The position numbers were made by a program, and so were the translations under genes. From assembly GCA_023245725.1 (NCBI GenBank), contig JAHFJU010000020.1, positions 9,768-18,244 of the forward strand: a stretch of 8,477 bases of DNA, written 5' to 3'. The notes below the pieces were generated by a model. That model did not search any database. It worked only from the letters and a program-made list of their open reading frames with translations, and was not told where the DNA came from. The stretch's first letter is position 1; every line of letters begins with the position of its first letter. This DNA is from Candidatus Peregrinibacteria bacterium (lineage in GTDB: Bacteria > Patescibacteriota > Gracilibacteria > UBA1369 > UM-FILTER-53-11). Shown in pieces: positions 1 through 5,646 of this stretch.

Positions 1-110
1 GCGAGATCCCTATATTCTCCACTTAACTCAGACTTCAAATAGTCGGCATCACCAATTATAGCTTCGCATTCAGTGCGTATTTTATCATCTTTAACAGGTG
101 CTTCAGCCAT
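1..110 (-). CDS. Hypothetical protein, N-terminal fragment cut by the window edge
   Basis: An open frame starts at the ATG at 110-108 and runs leftward through 36 codons to the window edge without a stop. It opens with MAEAPVKDDKIRTE and continues as a charged, soluble-looking stretch with no signal peptide or membrane segment. I do not recognise a family from this much sequence. The case for a real gene is its promoter: a TTGACT box overlapping the stop codon of the upstream phosphatase gene, then TATATT, with the ATG nine bases later. This matches the leaderless arrangement seen before other genes here. No Shine-Dalgarno sequence precedes the start. The gene is on the same strand as the phosphatase, 35 bases downstream, so read-through from that gene is also possible. 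Confidence 0.55.
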   Translation of the reverse strand, partial: MAEAPVKDDKIRTECEAIIGDADYLKSELSGEYRDL

Positions 111-149
111 ATCAAATCAAATATATACAATATCTACAGATAAAGTCAA
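111..149 (-). promoter_or_regulatory. Promoter for the partial gene at 1-110
   Basis: On the - strand, TTGACT (149-144) is followed by TATATT (125-120) after 18 bases, or TATATA (127-122) after 16 bases. Transcription would start about 1-3 bases before the ATG at 110, giving an essentially leaderless mRNA. The -35 box contains the TGA stop codon of the phosphatase gene. Assigned by eye from the sigma-70 consensus. Confidence 0.5.
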
Positions 150-1102
150 CAGTGATTTACTACCTCCTCATCATCATACAATTTTATATTACATTCACTA
201 TGAGACATCACCAGCGCCCCCTGTCTCTCATGACGACGTGCTCTTCTAGGGGCAGGAATTCCTCTATATATACTCACCCCACAGTTTACAGGACGATTAT
301 TTTCATTTTCCCACAAATATCTTTTTCTATTCCATTTTTCAATATTCGATCGAAGCGCAAGAATAGCTAAGTGATGTGTTACCAGCATAACATCTTCAGG
401 CGATGTATCAGGCTCAACATGCAACGCCTTCATAAGTTTTTTTATACGTGTATCTTGAAACAGCTCAATAACTTTATCTGTAAGAGTTTCTGGCGCACCT
501 CCGTGTTTACGAATCAACATTGCCATAAAACTGCGGACACGCTCTTTCACTTCGAGCAAACTTTCTCCACCTTCGTGCTTATATTCATATCCTGTAGAAA
601 GTTTATACAAAATCGCGTACTCAGGATTAAATGTCATGTATATTCTCCAGTCTGCATAAATATTTCTTTTTCCATGCTCCTGTTCACGAATTCGGTCATC
701 TTCAGAAACTCTCACGTTACCTAGTTCAGGCCAACCCTGAATAAGGCCTTCAAGTGTTCTGCGTGTTCGTTTATAAGGCGACACATAAATTCTATTAGGA
801 AATGGTACGACACCTTTAAGTTTAGTACCAGTTACAACAGATTGATTAAAACCACGATGAGTCAAATCGGTATCATAATCTGAATATTCCGGATGACAGC
901 TAACATTTATTTTATTAGCTAAATCGATTAATTCTGAACTCGGAAATCTTCCACTCATAAACTGCGCTTTCGTCAACGATTCATATTCATCATTAAATAG
1001 TTCGGTAAATTCTTTAAATCCAGTAATAGATTCACGATCCCTCGCATTGTATGCCGATTCGCCGTGACGAATTGTAGTTATACTATTTGGCCACTTGAGC
1101 AT
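146..1102 (-). CDS. Histidine phosphatase superfamily protein (phosphoglycerate mutase-like)
   Basis: This 318-residue protein has the signature of the histidine phosphatase (phosphoglycerate mutase-like) superfamily. Residues 11-15 read IRHGE, with His13 as the expected phospho-acceptor. LTHRGFNQ at 80-87 matches the usual LTxxGxxQ segment. SPYKRT at 108-113 carries the second conserved Arg (112). Glu140 or Glu142 in REQEHG is the likely acid, and His243 in VTHH is the second catalytic His. About 65 residues separate the RHG motif from LTHRG, where many members have roughly 25, so an insertion is likely there. A basic tail (PAPRRARRHER, 284-293) follows the core. No signal peptide is seen, so it should be cytoplasmic. 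The substrate cannot be read from sequence: mutase, sugar phosphatase or protein phosphatase activity are all possible. The ATG start is set by the promoter seven bases upstream. Family call sure, function unknown. Confidence 0.9.
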   Translation of the reverse strand: MLKWPNSITTIRHGESAYNARDRESITGFKEFTELFNDEYESLTKAQFMSGRFPSSELIDLANKINVSCHPEYSDYDTDLTHRGFNQSVVTGTKLKGVVPFPNRIYVSPYKRTRRTLEGLIQGWPELGNVRVSEDDRIREQEHGKRNIYADWRIYMTFNPEYAILYKLSTGYEYKHEGGESLLEVKERVRSFMAMLIRKHGGAPETLTDKVIELFQDTRIKKLMKALHVEPDTSPEDVMLVTHHLAILALRSNIEKWNRKRYLWENENNRPVNCGVSIYRGIPAPRRARRHERQGALVMSHSECNIKLYDDEEVVNHC

Positions 1103-1137
1103 TGAAATATGTATAAACTAAAAATAACATTTGTCAA
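1103..1137 (-). promoter_or_regulatory. Leaderless promoter of the histidine phosphatase gene
   Basis: On the - strand, a perfect TTGACA (1137-1132), a 16-base spacer and TATACA (1115-1110) lie directly before the gene. Only seven bases separate the -10 box from the ATG at 1102, so the A of the start codon is the expected first base of the transcript. No Shine-Dalgarno sequence is present. This is the clearest leaderless promoter in the window. Confidence 0.65.
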
Positions 1138-1163
1138 TTTTTTCTCAGATTACATTTCTAAGA

Positions 1164-1334
1164 AAGAAAGGGAAGGCTTGCGCGAGGTACGCGGGTGGTA
1201 GACCTGCGAGAGTCTATTTCCGCCGTGTCCGAGATCACTCTATAATGAGCAATGGCCAGAAACGGAGGGTTCTTTGACGTGAGCGAGTGAACCTCCCTTT
1301 CGTGCGACCAGGACACAAACCTTATCCCTTTCTT
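1164..1334 (+). ncRNA. Candidate structured RNA of unknown family
   Basis: This island is GC-rich (84 of 150 bases at 1171-1320) next to a flank with only 11 G or C in 60 bases (1101-1160), a usual mark of an RNA gene in an AT-rich genome. A closing helix pairs 1164-1172 with 1326-1334 (9 bp) and, past a two-base bulge, 1173-1176 with 1320-1323. Inside it, 1180-1185 pairs with 1300-1305, 1190-1196 with 1202-1208 (five-base loop) and 1264-1272 with 1289-1297 (one mismatch). GTGTCC at 1225-1230 could pair with GGACAC at 1311-1316 as a pseudoknot. Two helices contain a G-U pair only if read from the + strand, which weakly favours that strand. A weak TTGTCA/TACATT pair (1131-1136, 1151-1156; short 14-base spacer) would start transcription near 1164. 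It could instead be the 3' untranslated region of the ftsL transcript. I could not match it to RNase P, tmRNA, 6S or SRP RNA. Confidence 0.4.
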
Positions 1335-1344
1335 ATGGGGTGGA

Positions 1345-1728
1345 CTAATTAAGTTGACCAAGCAGAACAACAGAACCCTGAGCGACTGCCGAGTCTTGCT
1401 GAAGATACGAAACCTGTTTCACCGCTACCATATTCAAATTAATTGCAGCTTCACGAACCGAACTGAGTGATTTTTCTTTTGCGATTCCTACTGAATTTCG
1501 TTCGCGATTCGATACCAATGATTCATGTTCAATCTCAAGTTTTTTTAATTGATAACCTTTTGTATTTACGTCTGTAAATTTTGCAAGATAGAAAAATCCG
1601 ATTACTCCGATTGCTAACGCCAAACTGAACATTGTGAAAAATTTTCCAATGCGGATCTGAACCGGAAACGTCGCTGTGCGAAGTTTTCGGTGTCGAGATA
1701 CTGATTTTGCGAGAACGAGATGTGACAT
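1345..1728 (-). CDS. ftsL: FtsL/DivIC-like division protein
   Basis: A 127-residue protein with FtsL/DivIC architecture: a short basic cytoplasmic tail (residues 1-30, rich in Arg and Lys), one hydrophobic membrane segment at about 31-48, then a predicted extracytoplasmic coiled coil (about 55-95) and the stretch SLSSVREAAINLNM, which resembles the A/L-rich end of the FtsL periplasmic domain. Such proteins are single-pass, form a complex with FtsQ/DivIB and FtsB, and activate the septal synthase FtsW-FtsI. The ATG at 1728 lies five bases after the rsmH stop, so the two genes are surely co-transcribed. FtsL sequences diverge strongly; the call rests on topology, length and position directly after rsmH, the classical dcw order. 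The expected ftsI does not follow. Confidence 0.75.
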   Translation of the reverse strand: MSHLVLAKSVSRHRKLRTATFPVQIRIGKFFTMFSLALAIGVIGFFYLAKFTDVNTKGYQLKKLEIEHESLVSNRERNSVGIAKEKSLSSVREAAINLNMVAVKQVSYLQQDSAVAQGSVVLLGQLN

Positions 1729-1733
1729 GTTAT

Positions 1734-2723
1734 TTATTTACGCTCTATGACTCTGAGCTTTGCGCTACGTGCGCGAGGGTTATTTTTTAGTTCTTCGTTT
1801 GTTGGTGAGATTGGTTTCTTTTCGAGGAGCGTGTACTGCTTTGTAAGTACAGCTTCTTTGAATATTCTTTTTACTATACCGTCTTCGAGAGAATGAAAAC
1901 TAATGACAGCAATTTTTCCTTTTGAACTTACCGAGGCCAGTGCTCCACGAAGTCCTTTTTCTAGAACCTCAAGTTCTTTGTTTACCGCCATGCGAAGCGC
2001 TTGGAAGGTGCGTGTAGCAGGGTGTCTTCGTTGTCGAAGTCCCCATTCATGCATCTGCTTTCGATCGTGTTCCGGCCAAATAAATGAACCTGGCAATTGA
2101 TCTTTTACAAGCGTTCGTTTTGCGTAGTAAGCATTTCGCGAGTGGACTACACCAGCGATGAAATCCGCAAGTTCAAGTGTTGATGTGAACTGAATATGTT
2201 TGCGGTATTCATCGATGTTGTAAGCAATGCGCCGAGCAAAATGGTCTTCGCCCAGTGTGTAAATAAGTTGTGAAAGATCTTCGACTGAATATGTATTTAC
2301 AATTGTGGCAGCAGTCAGTTCATCTATAGGATTTAAACGCATGTCGAGCGGACCATCTTTGAGGAATGAAAACCCTCGTGTTGAGTCGTCGACGTGAACC
2401 GACGAGATGCCGAGATCAAATAAAATTCCATCTATATGACCTTCTTTTTTCACTATCTTCTGAGCAATGTCTTCAATCTCTGAGAAATTTGTGTGAATGA
2501 ACTCAATCTGATTTTTCTTGGAATAATCTTTTAGAAGTTCCTTTGCTTCTTCTAGGTTTCGAGCATCTGTATCGAGGCCATATACCTTTGCTCCATGTTC
2601 GAGCATTAATTTAGTATGACCACCGAGCCCAAGGGTTGAGTCAATGATGACGTTCCCCATTTGCGGCTTCAGATAAGCCAGAATCTCGTTAGCAAGGACC
2701 GGAATGTGCACGTGTACACACAT
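1734..2723 (-). CDS. rsmH: 16S rRNA (cytosine(1402)-N(4))-methyltransferase RsmH
   Basis: RsmH (MraW) transfers a methyl group from S-adenosylmethionine to N4 of C1402 in 16S rRNA, in the ribosomal P site. With the ATG at 2723 the protein has 329 residues. HIPVL (6-10) is the family's usual opening. The SAM-binding motif is IIDSTLGLGGHT (26-37), then GLDTD (49-53). FDLGISS (102-108) leads into RGFSF and DGPLDMRL (116-130). HPATRTFQALR (234-244) and ISFHSLEDGIVK (274-285) complete the signature. An extra segment at about 196-231, before HPATRTF, is longer than I expect for the family. A TTG at 2744 would add seven residues, but ATG fits the family start better. No Shine-Dalgarno sequence is visible. 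ftsL follows after five bases; mraZ, often directly upstream, is missing. Confidence 0.96.
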   Translation of the reverse strand: MCVHVHIPVLANEILAYLKPQMGNVIIDSTLGLGGHTKLMLEHGAKVYGLDTDARNLEEAKELLKDYSKKNQIEFIHTNFSEIEDIAQKIVKKEGHIDGILFDLGISSVHVDDSTRGFSFLKDGPLDMRLNPIDELTAATIVNTYSVEDLSQLIYTLGEDHFARRIAYNIDEYRKHIQFTSTLELADFIAGVVHSRNAYYAKRTLVKDQLPGSFIWPEHDRKQMHEWGLRQRRHPATRTFQALRMAVNKELEVLEKGLRGALASVSSKGKIAVISFHSLEDGIVKRIFKEAVLTKQYTLLEKKPISPTNEELKNNPRARSAKLRVIERK

Positions 2724-2791
2724 GGATGTTGAAAGGTTGTTCAAAACTTGTGCACAAGGGGTGTATAACTTTTTTGCTCACTTCGTCGCCA

Positions 2792-2820
2792 AATGTAGTG
2801 TCGAAGCGGCATATTGTCAA
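2792..2820 (-). promoter_or_regulatory. Promoter of the rsmH-ftsL unit
   Basis: On the - strand, a perfect TTGACA (2820-2815) and TACATT (2797-2792) are spaced by exactly 17 bases. Transcription would start near 2785, giving a leader of about 60 bases before the rsmH ATG. That leader contains the 12-base palindrome at 2747-2758. Confidence 0.6.
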
Positions 2821-3007
2821 AATGATTTTCGCAAAAACACATAGATAGTTCAAAAAATGTGTTCTTTACGTCACCTATTTTTCAGAATTTCGTTATTAAA
2901 TAGCCAAAAACCGCGTTTTAAGACTTACTATTGCGGCTTTCAAGGGTTGTTGGGTAATTTTTGTGATCAGCTATGAGGCTGTACTCATATAACGATACAC
3001 GTATATC

Positions 3008-3027
3008 AAAAAACCCTTATACAAGGG
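3008..3027 (-). terminator. Rho-independent terminator after tsaC
   Basis: On the - strand, CCCTT (3027-3023) and AAGGG (3018-3014) form a 5-bp stem around a GTAT loop, followed at once by six T (3013-3008). It starts about 25 bases after the tsaC stop. The stem is short but the arrangement is classic. Confidence 0.65.
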
Positions 3028-3051
3028 AAAAACCAGCTTTATCATACAATT

Positions 3052-3657
3052 TTAGCCGCAGATTCCAGGAATGACCAAACTCCCCTGCCTTATTATTTGA
3101 GGTTGTCGCAAAGTCATATCTATAATTGTTGAAGGCAAATTTTCTGAAGATAATATTCCAGAATCGAGAATAAAATCAGGTTTTATTTTTCTATCTTTAA
3201 ATTGTTCGCGTATCGCTTTAGCAGTATACGGCGATGGTAACATTGTTACGTTTGCACTCGTCGTAGTAATTGGGCGACCAAGTAGTTGGGTAAGCCTCAA
3301 AGAAAGTTCGTGGTCTGGAACACGAATACCTACGGACTTATATTGTTTATTTAGAAACGTCGGCAGAGTGTACTTACGTGGCAGTACAAGAGTAAGAGCT
3401 CCCGGCCAGTACTGCTGCGCGAGTACACGGGATTCATCATCGAAATCCGCATACCCCTCGGCCTCGGCTAAACTTGAAACCAAAATAGAAACCGGCTTAT
3501 ATTCACTCATTTCTTTTAAAGCGTACAACTTCACTAAAGCCCTTTCGTTAAAAACATCACAAGCAAAACCATAACAAGTGTCTGTTGCATGCGCTACAAC
3601 TCCACCTTCAAGAAGTACTTTCACGGCTTGTTCAATATCGCATTGCGAAGGGGTCAT
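3052..3657 (-). CDS. tsaC: L-threonylcarbamoyladenylate synthase (TsaC/Sua5/YrdC family)
   Basis: TsaC-family enzymes make threonylcarbamoyl-AMP from threonine, bicarbonate and ATP, the first step of t6A37 modification on ANN-decoding tRNAs. From the ATG at 3657 the protein has 201 residues, the size of the single YrdC domain without the extra Sua5 domain. Visible motifs are ATDTCYGF (23-30, usual PTDTVYGL), LKEMSEYKP (47-55, the Lys-rich nucleotide and substrate loop), WPGALTLVL (84-92), VGIRVPDH (109-116), TTTSANVT (131-138, usual SANxSG) and STIID (176-180), ending in IIRQG (188-192). A GTG at 3675 would add six residues, but a TATACT -10 box lies inside that extension, nine bases before the ATG, so I chose the ATG. 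The t6A partners TsaB, TsaD and TsaE are not in the window. A terminator follows the gene. Confidence 0.93.
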   Translation of the reverse strand: MTPSQCDIEQAVKVLLEGGVVAHATDTCYGFACDVFNERALVKLYALKEMSEYKPVSILVSSLAEAEGYADFDDESRVLAQQYWPGALTLVLPRKYTLPTFLNKQYKSVGIRVPDHELSLRLTQLLGRPITTTSANVTMLPSPYTAKAIREQFKDRKIKPDFILDSGILSSENLPSTIIDMTLRQPQIIRQGSLVIPGICG

Positions 3658-3666
3658 GACGCGTAA

Positions 3667-3672
3667 AGTATA
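3667..3672 (-). promoter_or_regulatory. -10 box of tsaC
   Basis: On the - strand, TATACT (3672-3667) lies nine bases before the ATG at 3657, predicting a transcript that begins within about three bases of the start codon. No good -35 box lies at 16-18 bases: TTAACA (3698-3693) is 20 bases away. It decides the start codon, because a GTG start at 3675 would lie upstream of the transcript. Confidence 0.45.
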
Positions 3673-3698
3673 CACGAATCAGCAATCTATATTGTTAA

Positions 3699-4379
3699 CT
3701 ATGATACTAAACCATTATTTGTTTTGCCCTTAATTGTTTTAGTATTTGAAGGATATACCAATGCGTATATTTTCTTTATAGCCTCAACGCGTTTTACCTT
3801 ATCTGAAGAGATTCCTTCAAAAGTCACAGCGTCCCAAGTAGTGAAGCGTTTTAAATGCCTATATAGATTTTTAATAAGGTCTGGACCTAAAATACCATCT
3901 TGATTTGACTCTGGGACTCCTACTACTCCTTGTAAAATTTTAACTCCTTCTCTAATTTCTTTTGCAGACCAAGGTGCCAAACTAGATACTCCAAGTACAT
4001 CGGAGAATAATTCGTCGCTAATTCCATATCTATCAAGATATCCATTTTGAATATCTTCCAAGCGTTTACCAGTCTTTGGCCTCTTGAAATTATTAACCTC
4101 GTCGGACGTGAATGTTAAATCTGATTTTGACTCACTAACTCCAGTAAGCCTATCCCATACAGTAGTAATTTGATCGATTGCTTCTTTTCGACGAGCACTA
4201 GCCGCTGCTTCTTGTTTATCAATAATTTGGGGATTCAATGACTGAGATAAAGGAGGTGGATCATGTTCATGATCCGCAATCAACTTTTTACTCTCATCGT
4301 CAGTAATAGGTTCAGGAACCGATAATCTCCTATCGGGTCCACCAGATTTACTATTTACATAGTCATTTTCAAATTCCAT
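3699..4379 (-). CDS. Hypothetical protein with a C-terminal peptidoglycan-binding-like motif
   Basis: I do not recognise this 226-residue protein as a whole. The first 60 residues are polar and proline- or acid-rich (PDRRLSVPEPITDDESKK, then HEHDPPPL) and probably disordered. Residues 61-140 are mixed and largely helical. Residues 143-176 resemble the three-helix PG_binding_1 fold: EGVKILQGVVGVP, a short turn, then DGILGPDLIKNLY, close to the family's Q..G...DGIFGPxT pattern. This similarity is my reading of one motif and not a secure domain call. There is no signal peptide or membrane segment, which is odd for a wall-binding protein and suggests a cytoplasmic role or another export route. 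It has its own promoter, 32 bases upstream, and no Shine-Dalgarno sequence. tsaC follows 41 bases after the stop but has its own -10 box. Confidence 0.75.
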   Translation of the reverse strand: MEFENDYVNSKSGGPDRRLSVPEPITDDESKKLIADHEHDPPPLSQSLNPQIIDKQEAAASARRKEAIDQITTVWDRLTGVSESKSDLTFTSDEVNNFKRPKTGKRLEDIQNGYLDRYGISDELFSDVLGVSSLAPWSAKEIREGVKILQGVVGVPESNQDGILGPDLIKNLYRHLKRFTTWDAVTFEGISSDKVKRVEAIKKIYALVYPSNTKTIKGKTNNGLVS

Positions 4380-4411
4380 ATTATTTGTTTTTTAATTACT
4401 ATTTCGTATTA

Positions 4412-4440
4412 ACTATACAACATAAACCTATTTTTAGCAA
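4412..4440 (-). promoter_or_regulatory. Promoter of the 226-residue hypothetical gene
   Basis: On the - strand, TTGCTA (4440-4435), a 17-base spacer and TATAGT (4417-4412) form a good sigma-70-type promoter. Transcription would begin near 4405, giving an A-rich leader of about 26 bases without a Shine-Dalgarno sequence. It is divergent from the GAPDH promoter, with the two -10 boxes about 80 bases apart. Confidence 0.55.
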
Positions 4441-4493
4441 CCCCTGCCGCATGCCCAATTTGCCAGCACGCCTCGTTTACGTTACCTTGCTTC

Positions 4494-4502
4494 TGCTATA
4501 AT
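4494..4502 (+). promoter_or_regulatory. Extended -10 promoter of the GAPDH gene
   Basis: TGCTATAAT is a perfect extended -10 element (TGn plus TATAAT). No good -35 box lies 17 bases upstream, which extended -10 promoters tolerate. The start would be near 4509, giving a leader of about 86 bases before the ATG at 4595. The same nine bases recur at 8087-8095. Confidence 0.6.
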
Positions 4503-4594
4503 TTTTCGTACTACACCTACGCTGCACACCTGCCAGCATTAGCGCCTAAAAAATCATAGCCACAAACCATTCCTAATAATCATTCACATTATTT

Positions 4595-5614
4595 ATGAGC
4601 AAACCACGTGTCGCCATTAACGGATTCGGCCGTATTGGAAAACTTATTTTTCGCTCAAATCTAATTCACGACCTTATAGATATCGTTGCAATTAATGACC
4701 CTTCACCAGTTGAAATGCATTCGATAATGCTTAAATTCGACTCATCGTACGGACCAATTACAAACATCGGGCTTAAAGACGACGATATTTATGTAGATGG
4801 AAAAGACCTAGTTGTTAAAGGGAAAAAAATTCAGGTTTTTTCGACTCGAAATCCTCTTGAATTGCCTTGGAAAGACTTAAATATCGACCTTGTTCTTGAA
4901 TGTACAGGCGCATTTACAAACCGAGAGGGAGCGGCTCAACACCTTACCGCTGGGGCAAAACGTGTAATTATTTCGGCACCGGCAAAAAATCCAGATGCAA
5001 CATTCGTAATGGGAGTTAATGACAACTTATTCGATGCAAAAAAACACTTCATTATTTCAAACGCATCATGCACGACAAATTGTTTGGCTCCAATTGCAAA
5101 GGTTTTAGATGAATCATTCGGTATTGAATATGGATTTATGACAACCGTTCACTCGTACACCAATGACCAAAATATTCTCGACGCATCTCACAAAGATTTT
5201 CGACGTGCGCGCGCAGCAGCACTTTCGTTAATTCCAACCAGTACTGGGGCGGCAAAAGCAATCGGTGAAGTACTTCCTCAGCTTGCAGGCAAATTAAACG
5301 GCATTGCTGTTCGAGCTCCAACACCAACTGTTTCACTTGTAGACTTGGTTGTGATGGTAAAAAATCCTCCAAAAAATGCCGCTGACTTGAATGATGTTAT
5401 TGAGAAAGCCGCAAACGGATCTATGAAAAACATTATTGCACTTGAGAAACGTCCGCTTGTATCTATTGATTTTAAAGGTAACTCCCACTCGAGCATCGTA
5501 GATAGTGAGTTATCGATGGTGACAGGCACCATGATTAAAGTATTTAGTTGGTACGATAATGAGTGGGGTTACTCGACACGAACTGTTGAACTTGCCGCTA
5601 AGGTTGGCGCGTAG
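4595..5614 (+). CDS. gap: Type I glyceraldehyde-3-phosphate dehydrogenase
   Basis: GAPDH oxidises and phosphorylates glyceraldehyde 3-phosphate to 1,3-bisphosphoglycerate with NAD+, the central step of glycolysis, in the cytoplasm as a tetramer. The 339-residue length is normal for the family. The N-terminal Rossmann fold begins with INGFGRIG (8-15); Asp35 in AINDP follows the second strand, as in NAD+-dependent enzymes. The catalytic domain has SNASCTTNC (155-163) with nucleophile Cys159, and His186 in TTVHSYT as the base. RRARAAALSLIPTSTGAAKA (204-222) and SWYDNEWGYSTR (318-329) complete the signature. The gene stands alone, with its own extended -10 promoter; no pgk, tpiA or other glycolytic gene is next to it. 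No Shine-Dalgarno sequence precedes the ATG. The start is fixed by the family's MxxRVAINGFGRIG opening. Confidence 0.98.
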   Translation: MSKPRVAINGFGRIGKLIFRSNLIHDLIDIVAINDPSPVEMHSIMLKFDSSYGPITNIGLKDDDIYVDGKDLVVKGKKIQVFSTRNPLELPWKDLNIDLVLECTGAFTNREGAAQHLTAGAKRVIISAPAKNPDATFVMGVNDNLFDAKKHFIISNASCTTNCLAPIAKVLDESFGIEYGFMTTVHSYTNDQNILDASHKDFRRARAAALSLIPTSTGAAKAIGEVLPQLAGKLNGIAVRAPTPTVSLVDLVVMVKNPPKNAADLNDVIEKAANGSMKNIIALEKRPLVSIDFKGNSHSSIVDSELSMVTGTMIKVFSWYDNEWGYSTRTVELAAKVGA

Positions 5615-5630
5615 GTCTACTAACCTGCGC
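5609..5630. terminator. Hairpin between the convergent GAPDH and unknown genes
   Basis: GCGTAGGT (5609-5616) pairs with ACCTGCGC (5623-5630) in 8 bp including one G-U pair, around a six-base loop. It contains the GAPDH stop codon and lies 17 bases from the end of the convergent gene. No T-run follows on either strand, so it is a hairpin in terminator position and not a proven terminator. Confidence 0.35.
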
Positions 5631-5646
5631 TATTCGGGTTATTGTA

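Larger units (their letters stand above)
2724..3051. other. Intergenic region between rsmH and tsaC
   Basis: This 328-base stretch carries the rsmH promoter and the tsaC terminator, listed separately. CTTGTGCACAAG at 2747-2758 is a perfect 12-base palindrome inside the rsmH leader and could be an operator. CCGC (2912-2915) and GCGG (2933-2936) could form a weak hairpin. No further gene is convincing. Confidence 0.6.

Noticed and set aside
98..724. Two + strand open frames of 90 and 117 codons
   Set aside because: They lie antisense to the well-supported histidine phosphatase gene (the first also covers its promoter-proximal downstream region) and have no family features.
1158..1370. 70-codon open frame on the - strand, starting with TTG inside ftsL
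   Set aside because: It has no Shine-Dalgarno sequence or promoter, its composition is unlike a known fold, and it overlaps the GC-rich island whose complementary helices explain the sequence better.
1164..1380. RNase P RNA, prompted by ACAGAACCCTG at 1368-1378 and the bulged closing helix
   Set aside because: The matching 5' core motif GAGGAAAGTCC and the other conserved blocks are missing, the block is too short, and the ACAGAA match lies inside ftsL coding sequence.
2760..2770. DnaA-box-like TTATACACC on the - strand in the rsmH leader
   Set aside because: It is a single imperfect copy without a cluster, dnaA, dnaN or an AT-rich unwinding region, so it does not support an origin.
2857..2976. 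39-codon + strand frame between rsmH and tsaC
   Set aside because: It has no Shine-Dalgarno sequence, promoter or recognisable features, and length alone is not evidence in AT-rich spacer.
4461..4538. Direct repeat TGCCAGCA 70 bases apart upstream of GAPDH
   Set aside because: Eight bases, two copies and no further symmetry; likely chance.
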